From Amycolatopsis taiwanensis DSM 45107 (GTDB lineage Bacteria; Actinomycetota; Actinomycetes; Mycobacteriales; Pseudonocardiaceae): a DNA stretch of 64,000 bases. This document shows, one piece after another, positions 43,432-51,054 of the stretch (position 1 is the first letter of the stretch; each line of letters begins with the position of its first letter). Where the stretch lies: assembly GCF_000519205.1 (NCBI RefSeq), contig NZ_JAFB01000004.1, positions 379,914 through 443,913 of the forward strand, in the 5' to 3' direction. A program made the position numbers and the translations under genes. Below the pieces are notes generated by a model. It saw only the letters and a program-made list of their open reading frames with translations, was not told the origin of the DNA and did no database searches.

Positions 43432-44601
43432 TTAACGGAAACCGGGAGTAGTGGGCGGCTGTCCCATCAGGACGGCGCCCGCTGCGTCATACATTGCGGG
43501 GCCAAGGAAAGCATGCTGCTTGGGAACCAGGGCGTCGCCGAGCAACAGCTGCAGCGGGTGGTTCTGGTTGATCGGTGCGGTCCCGGAGATCTCGACGAGC
43601 CTGCCGACGACGTCGGAGGAGGTCTTGGCCAGGTGGGCCGAGGCGAGCCGGAGCTGGGCGTTCTGCTCGTCGGTGACGGCATCCCCGGCGACGACCGTCT
43701 CCCAGACACTGTGGCTCAACTCGTAGAACCACGCCCTGGCGGAACGGAGCGCGGCCTCGGCGGTGGCGATCTCGGTGCGATAGTAGGCGCGGTCGGCCAG
43801 TTTCGGCGCGCCGGTGACGCCGGCATACCCAGCGCCGACTTCCTCCGCGTAGTCCAGGGCGGCCCGCGCGACACCGGCACCGACGACGGCGAGCACCTGC
43901 GCGGCGTACGCGATGGTCGGGTAGCGGTAGAGCGGCTCGTCGACGGTGGGCTGCCCGCCCCGGATGAACGTCCATTCCCGCGGCACGTCGACATCCCGGA
44001 CGACCAGGTCGAAGGAACCGGTGGCGCGCATGCCGACGACGTCCCAGTCCTGGACGATTTCGACCTGCTCGGGGCGGAGCAGCGCGGTGCGCGGCTTGCC
44101 GCCGGTGGAATCGTCGCCGGGGATGCCGACCCCGAGGATGTCCGCTCCCATGCAGCCGCTGGCGAACTTCCAGCGCCCGTTGACCAGGAAACCGCGCTCC
44201 GTGGGCGGGGCCGGCTGGACCGGGAAGAGGCCACCGGCGAAGACCACGTCCGGTCCGTCGGCGTAGAGCTCGGCCTGGGTCTCGAGGGGAAGCGCGGCGA
44301 AGTAGACGAGGGAGGAGCCGAAGCTGGCCACCCACCCGGTGGAGCCGTCGACCACCGAGATCCGCTCGATCCGGTCGAGAAACTCCGCCGGCGGCAACGG
44401 TTCGCCCCCGAACTTCGCCGGGGTGGACGCGCGGTAGAGCCCGAGTTGCTTGAGCCGGGCGACGAAGTCCCGCGAAACGTAGCGCTGCTCGCGGAACTCC
44501 ACGCGTCGCTCGGCCAGCTCCGCGAGAACCTCGTCGAAGGTGACGGCGCCGCTCGCGGAGCTGCCTGCGGCCGGCGGTCCTGCCTGGCGGGTGTGCACCA
44601 T
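43432..44601 (-). CDS. iacA: IacA-like flavin-dependent indole-acetate monooxygenase (acyl-CoA dehydrogenase fold)
   Basis: The 389-residue protein has the acyl-CoA dehydrogenase/HpaB-type fold: 'KQLGLYRASTPAKFGGEPL', 'ISVVDGSTGWVASFGSSL', 'VNGRWKFASGCMGADILG', 'ISGTAPINQNHPLQ'. Proteins of this subgroup are reduced-flavin-dependent hydroxylases; IacA starts indole-acetate breakdown by hydroxylating the indole ring. Reduced flavin would come from the flavin reductase encoded at 46387-46890. It is the first gene of the minus-strand iac operon and is divergent from the histidine kinase gene. Confidence 0.82.
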   Translation of the reverse strand: MVHTRQAGPPAAGSSASGAVTFDEVLAELAERRVEFREQRYVSRDFVARLKQLGLYRASTPAKFGGEPLPPAEFLDRIERISVVDGSTGWVASFGSSLVYFAALPLETQAELYADGPDVVFAGGLFPVQPAPPTERGFLVNGRWKFASGCMGADILGVGIPGDDSTGGKPRTALLRPEQVEIVQDWDVVGMRATGSFDLVVRDVDVPREWTFIRGGQPTVDEPLYRYPTIAYAAQVLAVVGAGVARAALDYAEEVGAGYAGVTGAPKLADRAYYRTEIATAEAALRSARAWFYELSHSVWETVVAGDAVTDEQNAQLRLASAHLAKTSSDVVGRLVEISGTAPINQNHPLQLLLGDALVPKQHAFLGPAMYDAAGAVLMGQPPTTPGFR

Positions 44602-44683
44602 TGCTGCTCCTCGTCGTTCCTTCAGTGGTTCCCGACGTTACGAAGCCACCATGGCACGCGGTATTGGTATTGCCTGGCGCCCG

Positions 44684-44701
44684 CGTAGGGGATTTCTTCA
44701 G
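44684..44701. promoter_or_regulatory. Shared 18-nt motif, candidate response-regulator site (copy 1)
   Basis: CGTAGGGGATTTCTTCAG lies 35 bp before the kinase ATG in the promoter region divergent with iacA. A 15/18 match occurs at 46272-46289 upstream of the flavin reductase gene. FixJ-type regulators bind sites of this size; the link is inferred. Confidence 0.5.
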
Positions 44702-44735
44702 CGCGAGGTTCTCACGCCGGACTTACGCTGACTGG

Positions 44736-46211
44736 ATGCACGTCGACCCTCGCGCGCCCGAACTCACCGCGAACGATTTCGTGGCGATGATGAACGCCAG
44801 CCGGATGTGCGTGCTCGTGCACGACGCGGCCACCAAGAACATCCTGTGGGCCAATCCGGCGGCGTGCGAAATGCTCGGCTGGAGCCTCACCGAACTGAGG
44901 CCGCTCAAGGCGAACCACATGAGCAGTTCGGCCCAGCAGTACGACCGGGTGATCGGCCGGGCCTGGCTGCAGGAGGCCGTCGACAACGGCGCCAGCCGGA
45001 TCCAGTGGGACTACCGCACCAAAACCGGCCGGGTGATCCCGACCGACGCGGTCGCGATGCGCGTGGAACTCGCCCAGGGCCCCGCGGTGATGGTGCAGTT
45101 CCGCGACATCGAACGGGAACAGGAGATCGAACGCGAGCTGCGGCTGACCACTTCCTACGTCGATGCCCTCGCGCACCGCACCTCGACCGTCGCCCTCATG
45201 CTCGACGCGACCGGCGCGCTTCGGTTCGCGACCGACACGGCGGTCGCGCTGATCGGGGCGGACCCGGACGAGCCGCTCGGCCCACTGACGGCGTACGGCC
45301 GGCTGCGGGTGGACGGTCGCGCGGCCACCTGGGCGGAGGTCCTTCAGCGGGCTCGCCCGACCACCGCGGTCCAGCTGGAGGTTCCGCGCGACGAGGGCGA
45401 CCCGGTCTGGCTGGAAGGCAGCCTGGAGCGGCTGCAGGAGGCGGACGGCGAGGCCCTGCTGATGATCCTGCACGACGTCTCCGGCCGGGTGCAGGAGGAG
45501 ATGCGCCGGGAACGCGAGCTGCACCGGGAAAACTACCTGGCGCGCTACACCGCGATGGGCGACATGGCAATGGCGATCGCCCACGAGCTCGGCCAACCGC
45601 TCGCCGCCGCCGGCAACTTCCTCGCCGGGGTGCGGGCGCGCGCGCAGGCAACGGGGGCAGGCTCCGCGGATCTGGTCTACGGCATCGACAGCGCGGTGCG
45701 GCAGATCGAGCGGGCCAGGACCATCGTCGAGGCGGTGCGCGCGTTCGTCGGCCACCTCGAACACGTCCGGCAGGTGGTCGACCTCAACGAGGTGGTCGAG
45801 CAGTGCCTGTATTTCGTCCGGCTTCGGGCGGCCCCACTGGGAGTCCGGGTGGTGGTGCGGCGCCACCCGGAACCGCTCGAGGTCCGATGCGAACGGGTGC
45901 TGACCGGGCAGGTGGTGCTCAACCTCTGCTTCAACGCGATCGACGAGATGGCCGCCTGCGAGCCCGAACGGCGGCAGCTCACGATCACCACGCGCGCCGG
46001 CGAGGGCGTCGGGGTGCTCACCGTCGACGACCAGGGCCGCGGACTCCCCCACGACCCGTTCGAGAAATCCTTCACCGCCAAGGAACACGGCAGCGGCATC
46101 GGCCTGGCGCTCAGCTACCGGATCATCACCCGCCAGCACGGAACGATCTGGGCGCGGCGGCGGGAGGAGGGCGGTTCACGCTTCGGCTTCACACTGCCCC
46201 TCGCGGACTAG
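44736..46211 (+). CDS. Cytoplasmic PAS-domain sensor histidine kinase
   Basis: The 491-residue protein has two PAS domains (about residues 15-130 and 145-250) and no membrane segment. A HisKA domain follows with phospho-acceptor His283 in 'MAIAHELGQPLAAAGNF', then an ATPase domain with N-box 'LCFNAIDEM' and G-boxes 'VDDQGRGLPHDPFEKSF', 'GSGIGLALSY'. This FixL/TodS-like layout suits sensing of an aromatic ligand inside the cell. It is divergent from the iac operon. Its probable partner is the FixJ-type regulator at 50172-50810, encoded in the amine oxidase operon. The stop codon lies in a repeat element (E2). Confidence 0.88.
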   Translation: MHVDPRAPELTANDFVAMMNASRMCVLVHDAATKNILWANPAACEMLGWSLTELRPLKANHMSSSAQQYDRVIGRAWLQEAVDNGASRIQWDYRTKTGRVIPTDAVAMRVELAQGPAVMVQFRDIEREQEIERELRLTTSYVDALAHRTSTVALMLDATGALRFATDTAVALIGADPDEPLGPLTAYGRLRVDGRAATWAEVLQRARPTTAVQLEVPRDEGDPVWLEGSLERLQEADGEALLMILHDVSGRVQEEMRRERELHRENYLARYTAMGDMAMAIAHELGQPLAAAGNFLAGVRARAQATGAGSADLVYGIDSAVRQIERARTIVEAVRAFVGHLEHVRQVVDLNEVVEQCLYFVRLRAAPLGVRVVVRRHPEPLEVRCERVLTGQVVLNLCFNAIDEMAACEPERRQLTITTRAGEGVGVLTVDDQGRGLPHDPFEKSFTAKEHGSGIGLALSYRIITRQHGTIWARRREEGGSRFGFTLPLAD

Positions 46212-46252
46212 AGACTGTTTCGAAGCGCCTTGCGTGGCGGTGCGGGTAGCGG
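46208..46252 (+). repeat. Repeat element copy E2 (left part)
   Basis: About 45 nt beginning CTAGAGACTGTTTCGAAGCG match the left half of the element at 58907 with few differences. The kinase stop codon TAG is the second to fourth base of the element. Confidence 0.8.
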
Positions 46253-46271
46253 AACCTGACACACAAAGGGT

Positions 46272-46289
46272 CGTAGGGGAAATCCTCAG
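46272..46289. promoter_or_regulatory. Shared 18-nt motif (copy 2)
   Basis: CGTAGGGGAAATCCTCAG matches the motif upstream of the kinase gene in 15 of 18 positions and lies 98 bp before the flavin reductase start. It probably marks a second promoter of the same regulon. Confidence 0.5.
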
Positions 46290-46386
46290 TCGAGCCCGGG
46301 GAAGTCTCGATATCCCGGCGGTGACCGGCTCACCTAACGTCAGGCGAGAACACCCGAACACTCGCGCCCCGCCCGAAGGAGGAATC

Positions 46387-46890
46387 GTGTCCGAGCTGAC
46401 CCGACCCCAGCGCGAGTTCCGCGCCGCGATGGCGAACCTGTCGGCCGCGGTCAGCGTGGTCACGACCGACGGCGCGAACGGCCGGGCCGGGATGACCGTG
46501 AGCGCGGCCTGTTCGGTGACCGACTCCCCGCCGACCATGCTCGTCTGTGTCAACCGGTCGAGCCGGTCTCACGGCATTCTGCTGGCCAACGGCCGGGTCT
46601 GCGTCAACGTGCTCGGCGCCGACCAGGAGGCGTTGGCGATGCACTTCGCCGGAGCCACGAACGTGCCGACGTCCCAACGCTTTGCCGACGGGCCCTGGGA
46701 CCTCGACACAGACGGTGTCCCGGTCCTGCGCGGCGCGCTATCTTCGGTTATCGGCCGGATCATGTCCGAACACACCCAGGGCTCGCACTCGGTGTTGTTC
46801 GTCCGGGTCGAAAAGGTTTTGATCAGACAGGACAGCGGCGCGCTGGTCTACTTCCAGCGCCGGTTCCACAACCTGGAGGTGACCGCGTGA
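46387..46890 (+). CDS. iacG: Flavin reductase (IacG-like)
   Basis: The 167-residue protein belongs to the flavin reductase-like FMN-binding family: 'FRAAMANLSAAVSVVTTDGA', 'GMTVSAACSVTDSPPTMLVC', 'NGRVCVNVLGADQEALAMHF' and 'GSHSVLFVRVEKV'. The GTG follows GAAGGAGGAATC. It would make reduced flavin with NAD(P)H for the IacA-like monooxygenase. It starts a three-gene operon (reductase, small protein, amidase) with overlapping stops and starts. Confidence 0.85.
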   Translation: MSELTRPQREFRAAMANLSAAVSVVTTDGANGRAGMTVSAACSVTDSPPTMLVCVNRSSRSHGILLANGRVCVNVLGADQEALAMHFAGATNVPTSQRFADGPWDLDTDGVPVLRGALSSVIGRIMSEHTQGSHSVLFVRVEKVLIRQDSGALVYFQRRFHNLEVTA

Positions 46891-47168
46891 TGCCAGCACA
46901 GGCCGGTGAGGGCCACCGGATGACGCTGACCTGTTACAACGACACGCACGGCTTTGGCTGGCGCCACGTCGACCTCTTCGTCCACGACGCTGAAGGACGC
47001 GAGCTGAACTGGGTCCACTGGCAGGTGCCCGAGGACGGGCCCGACGCGGCCGACGCCGTGACGGCCGAGGTCGAACCGTTGCTGCGCCGAACTTCGGAGT
47101 GGCGCCACGGGGTGAGCGCGAACGGCATGGACTACTGGGTGGCCGAGGCGGAGTGGGGTGCCGCGTGA
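46890..47168 (+). CDS. Small hypothetical protein between flavin reductase and amidase
   Basis: The product of about 92 residues ('MTLTCYNDTHGFGWRHVDLF', 'EGRELNWVHWQVPEDGPD', 'NGMDYWVAEAEW') is acidic and tryptophan-rich. The reductase stop and this ATG overlap (TGATG). A start at the internal ATG 46920, which has a better ribosome site, would give about 82 residues. The amidase GTG overlaps its stop, so translation is coupled on both sides. I do not recognise the family; a chaperone or subunit role in the pathway is only a guess. Confidence 0.7.
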   Translation: MPAQAGEGHRMTLTCYNDTHGFGWRHVDLFVHDAEGRELNWVHWQVPEDGPDAADAVTAEVEPLLRRTSEWRHGVSANGMDYWVAEAEWGAA

Positions 47169-48418
47169 CCAACAAACCGTGGTCGTTGCGCGAACTCGCC
47201 GGCGAACTCGCCGCGGGCACAACGACTTCCGCCGACGCGCTGGAACAGTGCCGGGCCCGGATCGCGGCCACCGAGCCGGAACTGCGGGCCTGGGTCGCGC
47301 TGGACCCCGCACCCGACCCGGCCGCCGCGGCGGGGCCGCTCGGCGGTGTGCCACTCGGTGTGAAGGACATCATCGATGTCGCCGGCCTGCCGACGAAATG
47401 CGGTTCGCCGCTGCGCGCGGATGCCGCACCGGCCGAGGCTGACGCCGCGATCGTGGCCGCGTGGCGCCGGGCCGGCGCGGTGCCGGCCGGCAAGACCGTC
47501 ACCACGGAGTTCGCCTTCTTCGCTCCCGGCCCGACGCAGAACCCGGCCGCGCCCGGCCACACACCGGGCGGGTCCTCCAGCGGTTCGGCCGCGGCGGTCG
47601 CGTCCGGTCAGGTGCCGCTGGCGCTCGGGTCGCAGACCGCCGGATCGGTTACCCGCCCGGCGTCGTACTGCGGTGTCGCGTCACTGGTGATGACCCACGG
47701 CCGGTTCCCGGTAACCGGGGTCGCCGGGCTGAGCCCGAGCTTCGACAGTCACGGGGTGTACGCCGCGGGCGTCTCCGATGTCGCGCTGGCCTGGTCCGCG
47801 CTGACCGGCGCGGCGGATCCCGCGCGGCCGATGAGCCGGCCGCCGCGGTTGCTGCTGTGGACCGCTGCGCCACTGGGCGTCGTCAGTCTCCAGATGCGGA
47901 GCGCGCTGGAGACGGCGCGGGAACGGCTGGCCGCCGCGGGCGCGGTGATCGAGGAGTTCCCCGAGGAACAGCTGATCGCCGAGGTGACGGCGGCCCATCC
48001 GGTCATGATGGCCTACGAGGCCGCCCGCGAGCGCGCGACCGAGTTGCGCGTCGTCTCGCAGTTGAGTCCCCAACTGGCCGGACTGCTCCAGACCGGGGCG
48101 GAGACCTCGGATCATGACTACGAAGAAGCCCGGAAAACCGTGGCCGAAGCGCGAAGGCGACTGGCGCCGCTCCTGGCATCTTGTGACGCCGTGCTGGGGC
48201 CGGCCGCGACGGGCCCGGCGCCCGCGGGGCTTGCGTCCACCGGCGACCCGGCGCTCAGCCGGGCCTGGCAGGCGCTCGGGCTGCCCGCGGTGACCGTGCC
48301 GGGCCTGCGCACCGACGCCGGGCTCCCGCTCGGCGTCCAACTTCTCGGGCAGCCGCAAGAAGAAGCCGCCCTGCTCACCACCGGCTGCTGGACCGAAGGA
48401 GCCTTGGTGCAGCTCTAG
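47165..48418 (+). CDS. iacH: Amidase-signature hydrolase (IacH-like)
   Basis: The 417-residue protein has the Ser-cisSer-Lys triad of amidase-signature enzymes: Lys in 'GVPLGVKDIIDVAG' (about residue 67), cis-Ser in 'PGGSSSGSAAAVASG', and nucleophile Ser in 'GSQTAGSVTRPASYCG'. In iac clusters IacH cleaves an amide formed on the way from indole-acetate to catechol. The GTG start overlaps the upstream stop (GTGA). The enzyme is cytoplasmic. Confidence 0.82.
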   Translation: MTNKPWSLRELAGELAAGTTTSADALEQCRARIAATEPELRAWVALDPAPDPAAAAGPLGGVPLGVKDIIDVAGLPTKCGSPLRADAAPAEADAAIVAAWRRAGAVPAGKTVTTEFAFFAPGPTQNPAAPGHTPGGSSSGSAAAVASGQVPLALGSQTAGSVTRPASYCGVASLVMTHGRFPVTGVAGLSPSFDSHGVYAAGVSDVALAWSALTGAADPARPMSRPPRLLLWTAAPLGVVSLQMRSALETARERLAAAGAVIEEFPEEQLIAEVTAAHPVMMAYEAARERATELRVVSQLSPQLAGLLQTGAETSDHDYEEARKTVAEARRRLAPLLASCDAVLGPAATGPAPAGLASTGDPALSRAWQALGLPAVTVPGLRTDAGLPLGVQLLGQPQEEAALLTTGCWTEGALVQL

Positions 48419-48669
48419 CAGCAGCGTGCCACCGTCCTCGCCATCGGCTGATTGCGATCAGAGTCGTTCGAGAAAGGCGTCGTAGAGCCGTAGTCGCGTT
48501 GCAGGAGCTGCCACCGCTCGCCCGGTTCTGCATCATCCCGCTTGGCCGCCGCTGCGCACAACTTCGCGGTACGCGCCCGCATGGTCCCCGTCGAACTAAT
48601 CGACTCGACTGGCGGCCTGCCCGCCAGGCTTCGGCGACTTGTTGCGCACCTGCTGGATGTCGGGATTGG

Positions 48670-49248
48670 TCACGACGCTGGCAGCTTCGGCTCGACGTAT
48701 TCGATGACCTTGTCCACGACCGCGCACATTTCCTGGGTTGTGTCGTGGACTGTCGCTGCGTTGATATCGATTCGACCGGAGCCGACGGCGATGACTGCGG
48801 CGCAGGATCCTTCGCCCTCGTTGTTCGTTACAACAGCTGCCGGGCGGCCCCCGGGGCTGGTCGTGTCCGTGCGCTTCCCGCGAGGCTTGAGAACGATGTC
48901 CTTGAGTCCTTGCGCCGGACGTACGGTAATACCGAACGTTACCCCGCCCGTGCCGTTCGTCACTGGTTTCGTCCATTCGCAGTCGCTGGTTCCAGCGCCG
49001 CCAAGCTCACCGTTATCTGTATGCGTTCCGGCGCCGGGTGCTACCTGTCGTGCTTCGTCGTCGGTGAGGAGGGTGCAGGCGTTGAGTCCGACCAGGCCGT
49101 TCGTGGATCCCGATGACGGGGATGAGCTCGCGCTTGACCCGGCAGTTTGGCCGCTTGTTGGCGACGCCTGGCCTGTCTGCGTGCTGGTACAGGCAGCGGC
49201 CGCCAGCGCGGCGGCAGCGATGACTGTGGTGAGGGCTGCGGTGCGCAC
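48670..49248 (-). CDS. DUF3558-family lipoprotein
   Basis: The 192-residue protein has a lipoprotein signal ('TTVIAAAALAAAACTST', lipobox AAAC), a Ser/Thr-rich linker and a DUF3558 domain with paired cysteines ('LNACTLLTDDEARQVAP', 'GTSDCEWTKP', 'GSCAAVIAVGSG', 'EMCAVVDKV'). DUF3558 proteins are typical of Pseudonocardiaceae and mycobacteria and lie next to ESX-like genes, as here. The GTG follows GGAGGATATGG. It is not related to the surrounding catabolic genes. Confidence 0.85.
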   Translation of the reverse strand: MRTAALTTVIAAAALAAAACTSTQTGQASPTSGQTAGSSASSSPSSGSTNGLVGLNACTLLTDDEARQVAPGAGTHTDNGELGGAGTSDCEWTKPVTNGTGGVTFGITVRPAQGLKDIVLKPRGKRTDTTSPGGRPAAVVTNNEGEGSCAAVIAVGSGRIDINAATVHDTTQEMCAVVDKVIEYVEPKLPAS

Positions 49249-49271
49249 CCATATCCTCCGCGTCGGATCTG

Positions 49272-49756
49272 TTACTTCAGCTTCCGCACAGTAGCGTGCT
49301 CGTTGTCCTCGTATGCCTGCTTGGCCTTGTTAAGGGCCTGTCGCACTTCGTCGAAAACTGCGGTGAGCTGCTCAATCACCGCATCGGCGGACTGGGTTTG
49401 CCCAGTCCGCCCTTCTGGACATGCGAGGCGACCGTTTCTGCGTACGGGCTCGTTCCCAGCATGGGCGCCTGTGCCACGACCCACGACTGCCGACTCATGC
49501 GTTGGACGTGCATGTCACACTGGTCAAGCGCCTTCATCAGGATGTCGAAGCCCTCCGGGGTGATCCGGACCTGTCCGGATCCTGCTGCGGCCTTGAGGCC
49601 CTCGGCGGCTTGCTTGGCCTGGTTGATTGCTTGGTCGCTGATGCCTGCGGAGAAAACCTCGCGCGCGGCGTTGACGGCATTGACAATGGCGCCGCCGACC
49701 GGGGCACCGGCAGCGCCAGCGGCTGCGGCCATACCGGGGGCTGGGTCGTTGGCCAT
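49272..49756 (-). pseudogene. Frameshifted ESX-like helical protein
   Basis: The first frame (49756 to 49376) encodes 'MANDPAPGMAAAAGAAGAPV', 'VRITPEGFDILMKALDQCDM', 'MSRQSWVVAQAPMLGTSPYA', then ends in unrelated residues. The natural continuation 'ADAVIEQLTAVFDEVRQAL', 'NKAKQAYEDNEHATV' lies in another frame to 49272. Together they form a helical, alanine-rich protein of the kind secreted or handled with ESX systems in Amycolatopsis. The switch point falls in a perfect 26-nt palindrome (49386-49411). The ATG follows GGAGGG. The 126-residue first part could still be made. Confidence 0.7.
49386..49411. repeat. Perfect 11-bp inverted repeat at frameshift site
   Basis: GGCGGACTGGG and CCCAGTCCGCC pair exactly around TTTG. 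The frame of the ESX-like gene changes inside this palindrome, suggesting a templated quasipalindrome mutation. Confidence 0.85.
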
Positions 49757-50171
49757 GACTTCCCTCCGACTGTCGTACCGGGGTCGAAGGTAGCAGCGAT
49801 GGGACGCGGCTATGTGCGGTTTGCCGTGATTGACCGCGCGGGTCTGCTGCGCGAGCTGTTGATTCCGAACCGGGTTAGGTTGATGGCGAGCATCAGGATG
49901 AGGCGATCGACCGGGAGCCAGACTCCGCGCTGGTTCCGGACGGTCTGCTCCGACACGCCAATCGTGAGCCAGTTCGACGGCGAGCGCACGAGGTACGCCG
50001 GATATCGGCATCGGCGCCCTCGGTGGTCTTGGCGATCTGTCGGCCCCGCGCGTCGCCCGAGGCCAGTCGGTGCTGACATCGGCACCGGTAGCGGGTTCAA
50101 CGCCGCTCTCCTGGCCGAATTGGCCCGGTTCGCCGGGGCGGGGCCGTGTTCCATGCGGCGATGCTCGTATG
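49757..50171. other. 415-bp interval without intact gene, possible methyltransferase remnant
   Basis: No complete gene is convincing. Near 50080-50130 the plus strand reads 'ADIGTGSGFNAALLAELARF', the SAM-binding motif of protein-isoaspartate methyltransferase-like enzymes, without flanking domain sequence. It may be a leftover gene fragment. Confidence 0.35.
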
Positions 50172-50810
50172 TCACACGGCGACCCGGTTGACCAGGATGT
50201 CGCGGACGAGCGTGCCCAGGCTTCCGGCGGCGGTCTTGGCCTTGATCCGCGCGCGGTGCACGTCGACGGTCTTGACGCTGGTGCCCAGCTCGCGGGCGAT
50301 GTGCTGGCTGGGCATCCCGTCGATGACGAGACGGAGCACTTCGCGTTCCCGCTGCGTCAGGGTTTCGAGGCGCCGCCGGACGTCCTGCCGGAAGGCGTGA
50401 TCTTCGAACCGTTGTTCCGCCTCGGCCAGTTGCCTTTGGACGACCTCGAGCATTCTCTGTGGCTGGTAAGGCTTCTCCAGGAAGTCCACCGCGCCCCGCG
50501 TGAGCGCCCGGACCGACATCGGAATGTCGCCGTGCGCGGAGCAGAAGACGACCGGAGCCGGGTATTCGCGCTCCAGCAGGCTTTCCTGCAACTGGAAGCC
50601 GCTCATCCCGGGCATCCGCACGTCGACGATGATCACCGCCGGTTCGTCCGGGTCGAACTCGGCGAGGAACGAAGTCGCATCCGGATAGGTGAGGGCCTGA
50701 ATTCCCACGCTCTCCAGCAGAAACACGAGGGACTGCCGGAGGTCCTCGTCGTCGTCGACGATGTGGACAACCGGGTCCGGCCGGCACGGTTCCAGCGCGG
50801 GAACGCTCAT
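50172..50810 (-). CDS. FixJ/NarL-type response regulator
   Basis: The 212-residue protein has a receiver domain with acidic pocket 'VDDDED', phospho-acceptor Asp63 in 'IIVDVRMPGMSGFQ', Thr/Ser at 'VFCSAHGD' and Lys in 'DFLEKPYQP'. A C-terminal LuxR helix-turn-helix follows ('LTQREREVLRLVIDGMPSQHIA', 'GTSVKTVDVHRARIKAK'). It is the last gene of the permease/amine oxidase/aldehyde dehydrogenase/SnoaL operon, linked through two tiny overlapping frames. Its likely kinase is the PAS protein at 44736-46211. Confidence 0.9.
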   Translation of the reverse strand: MSVPALEPCRPDPVVHIVDDDEDLRQSLVFLLESVGIQALTYPDATSFLAEFDPDEPAVIIVDVRMPGMSGFQLQESLLEREYPAPVVFCSAHGDIPMSVRALTRGAVDFLEKPYQPQRMLEVVQRQLAEAEQRFEDHAFRQDVRRRLETLTQREREVLRLVIDGMPSQHIARELGTSVKTVDVHRARIKAKTAAGSLGTLVRDILVNRVAV

Positions 50811-50881
50811 GGCTGCTCCTCCGCGAGTCGGCGCGCTCTCGGGTCAGCTTGGGAGCCGCGACTTGGCACAGTGCCAATCAT
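50807..50881 (-). CDS. Tiny coupled reading frame 2 (24 residues)
   Basis: ATG at 50881 opens 'MIGTVPSRGSQADPRARRLA', ending EEQP with a stop that overlaps the response regulator start (ATGA). The upstream stop of frame 1 overlaps its ATG. It is a shortened repeat of frame 1. It may be a translational-coupling or leader unit rather than a functional protein. Confidence 0.45.
   Translation of the reverse strand: MIGTVPSRGSQADPRARRLAEEQP
50862..50876. promoter_or_regulatory. Palindrome TTGGCACAGTGCCAA, copy 1
   Basis: A perfect 6-bp inverted repeat around CAG, in a block of about 39 nt that recurs at 51020-51058. It lies 52 bp upstream of the response regulator start and could be an operator. 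Confidence 0.5.
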
Positions 50882-51054
50882 GGCTGCCCTTCCTCCGCGA
50901 GTTTGCGCGCGACCGCGATCGTGTCGACAGGGCGCTCCTGACAAACTTGAGTCACCTCGTCCATAAGGGCGCCCTGCCGCCCCGATAGCGGGGCCTGGCG
51001 GCGGCGCGCTCTTTGGTGGGCTTGGGAGCCGCGAGTTGGCACAGTGCCAATCAT
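50878..51054 (-). CDS. Tiny coupled reading frame 1 (58 residues)
   Basis: ATG at 51054 overlaps the SnoaL gene stop (ATGA), and its own stop overlaps frame 2. The product reads 'MIGTVPTRGSQAHQRARRRQ' through 'CQERPVDTIAVARKLAEEGQ'. Its first and last parts match frame 2, so one arose from the other by duplication and deletion. No family is recognised; it may be non-functional as protein. Confidence 0.45.
   Translation of the reverse strand: MIGTVPTRGSQAHQRARRRQAPLSGRQGALMDEVTQVCQERPVDTIAVARKLAEEGQP
51034..51048. promoter_or_regulatory. Palindrome TTGGCACAGTGCCAA, copy 2
   Basis: Identical to the palindrome at 50862-50876, and located just after the SnoaL stop codon. Confidence 0.5.

Noticed and set aside
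50172..50810. NarL-type regulator of the DUF3558/ESX-like genes
   Set aside because: It lies downstream of and coupled to the amine oxidase operon by overlapping frames, whereas a 415-bp degraded gap separates it from the ESX-like gene.
50862..51048. Sigma-54 promoters suggested by TTGGCAC
   Set aside because: The -12 element (TTGC at the correct spacing) is absent and sigma-54 is generally missing in actinobacteria; the palindrome explains the sequence better.
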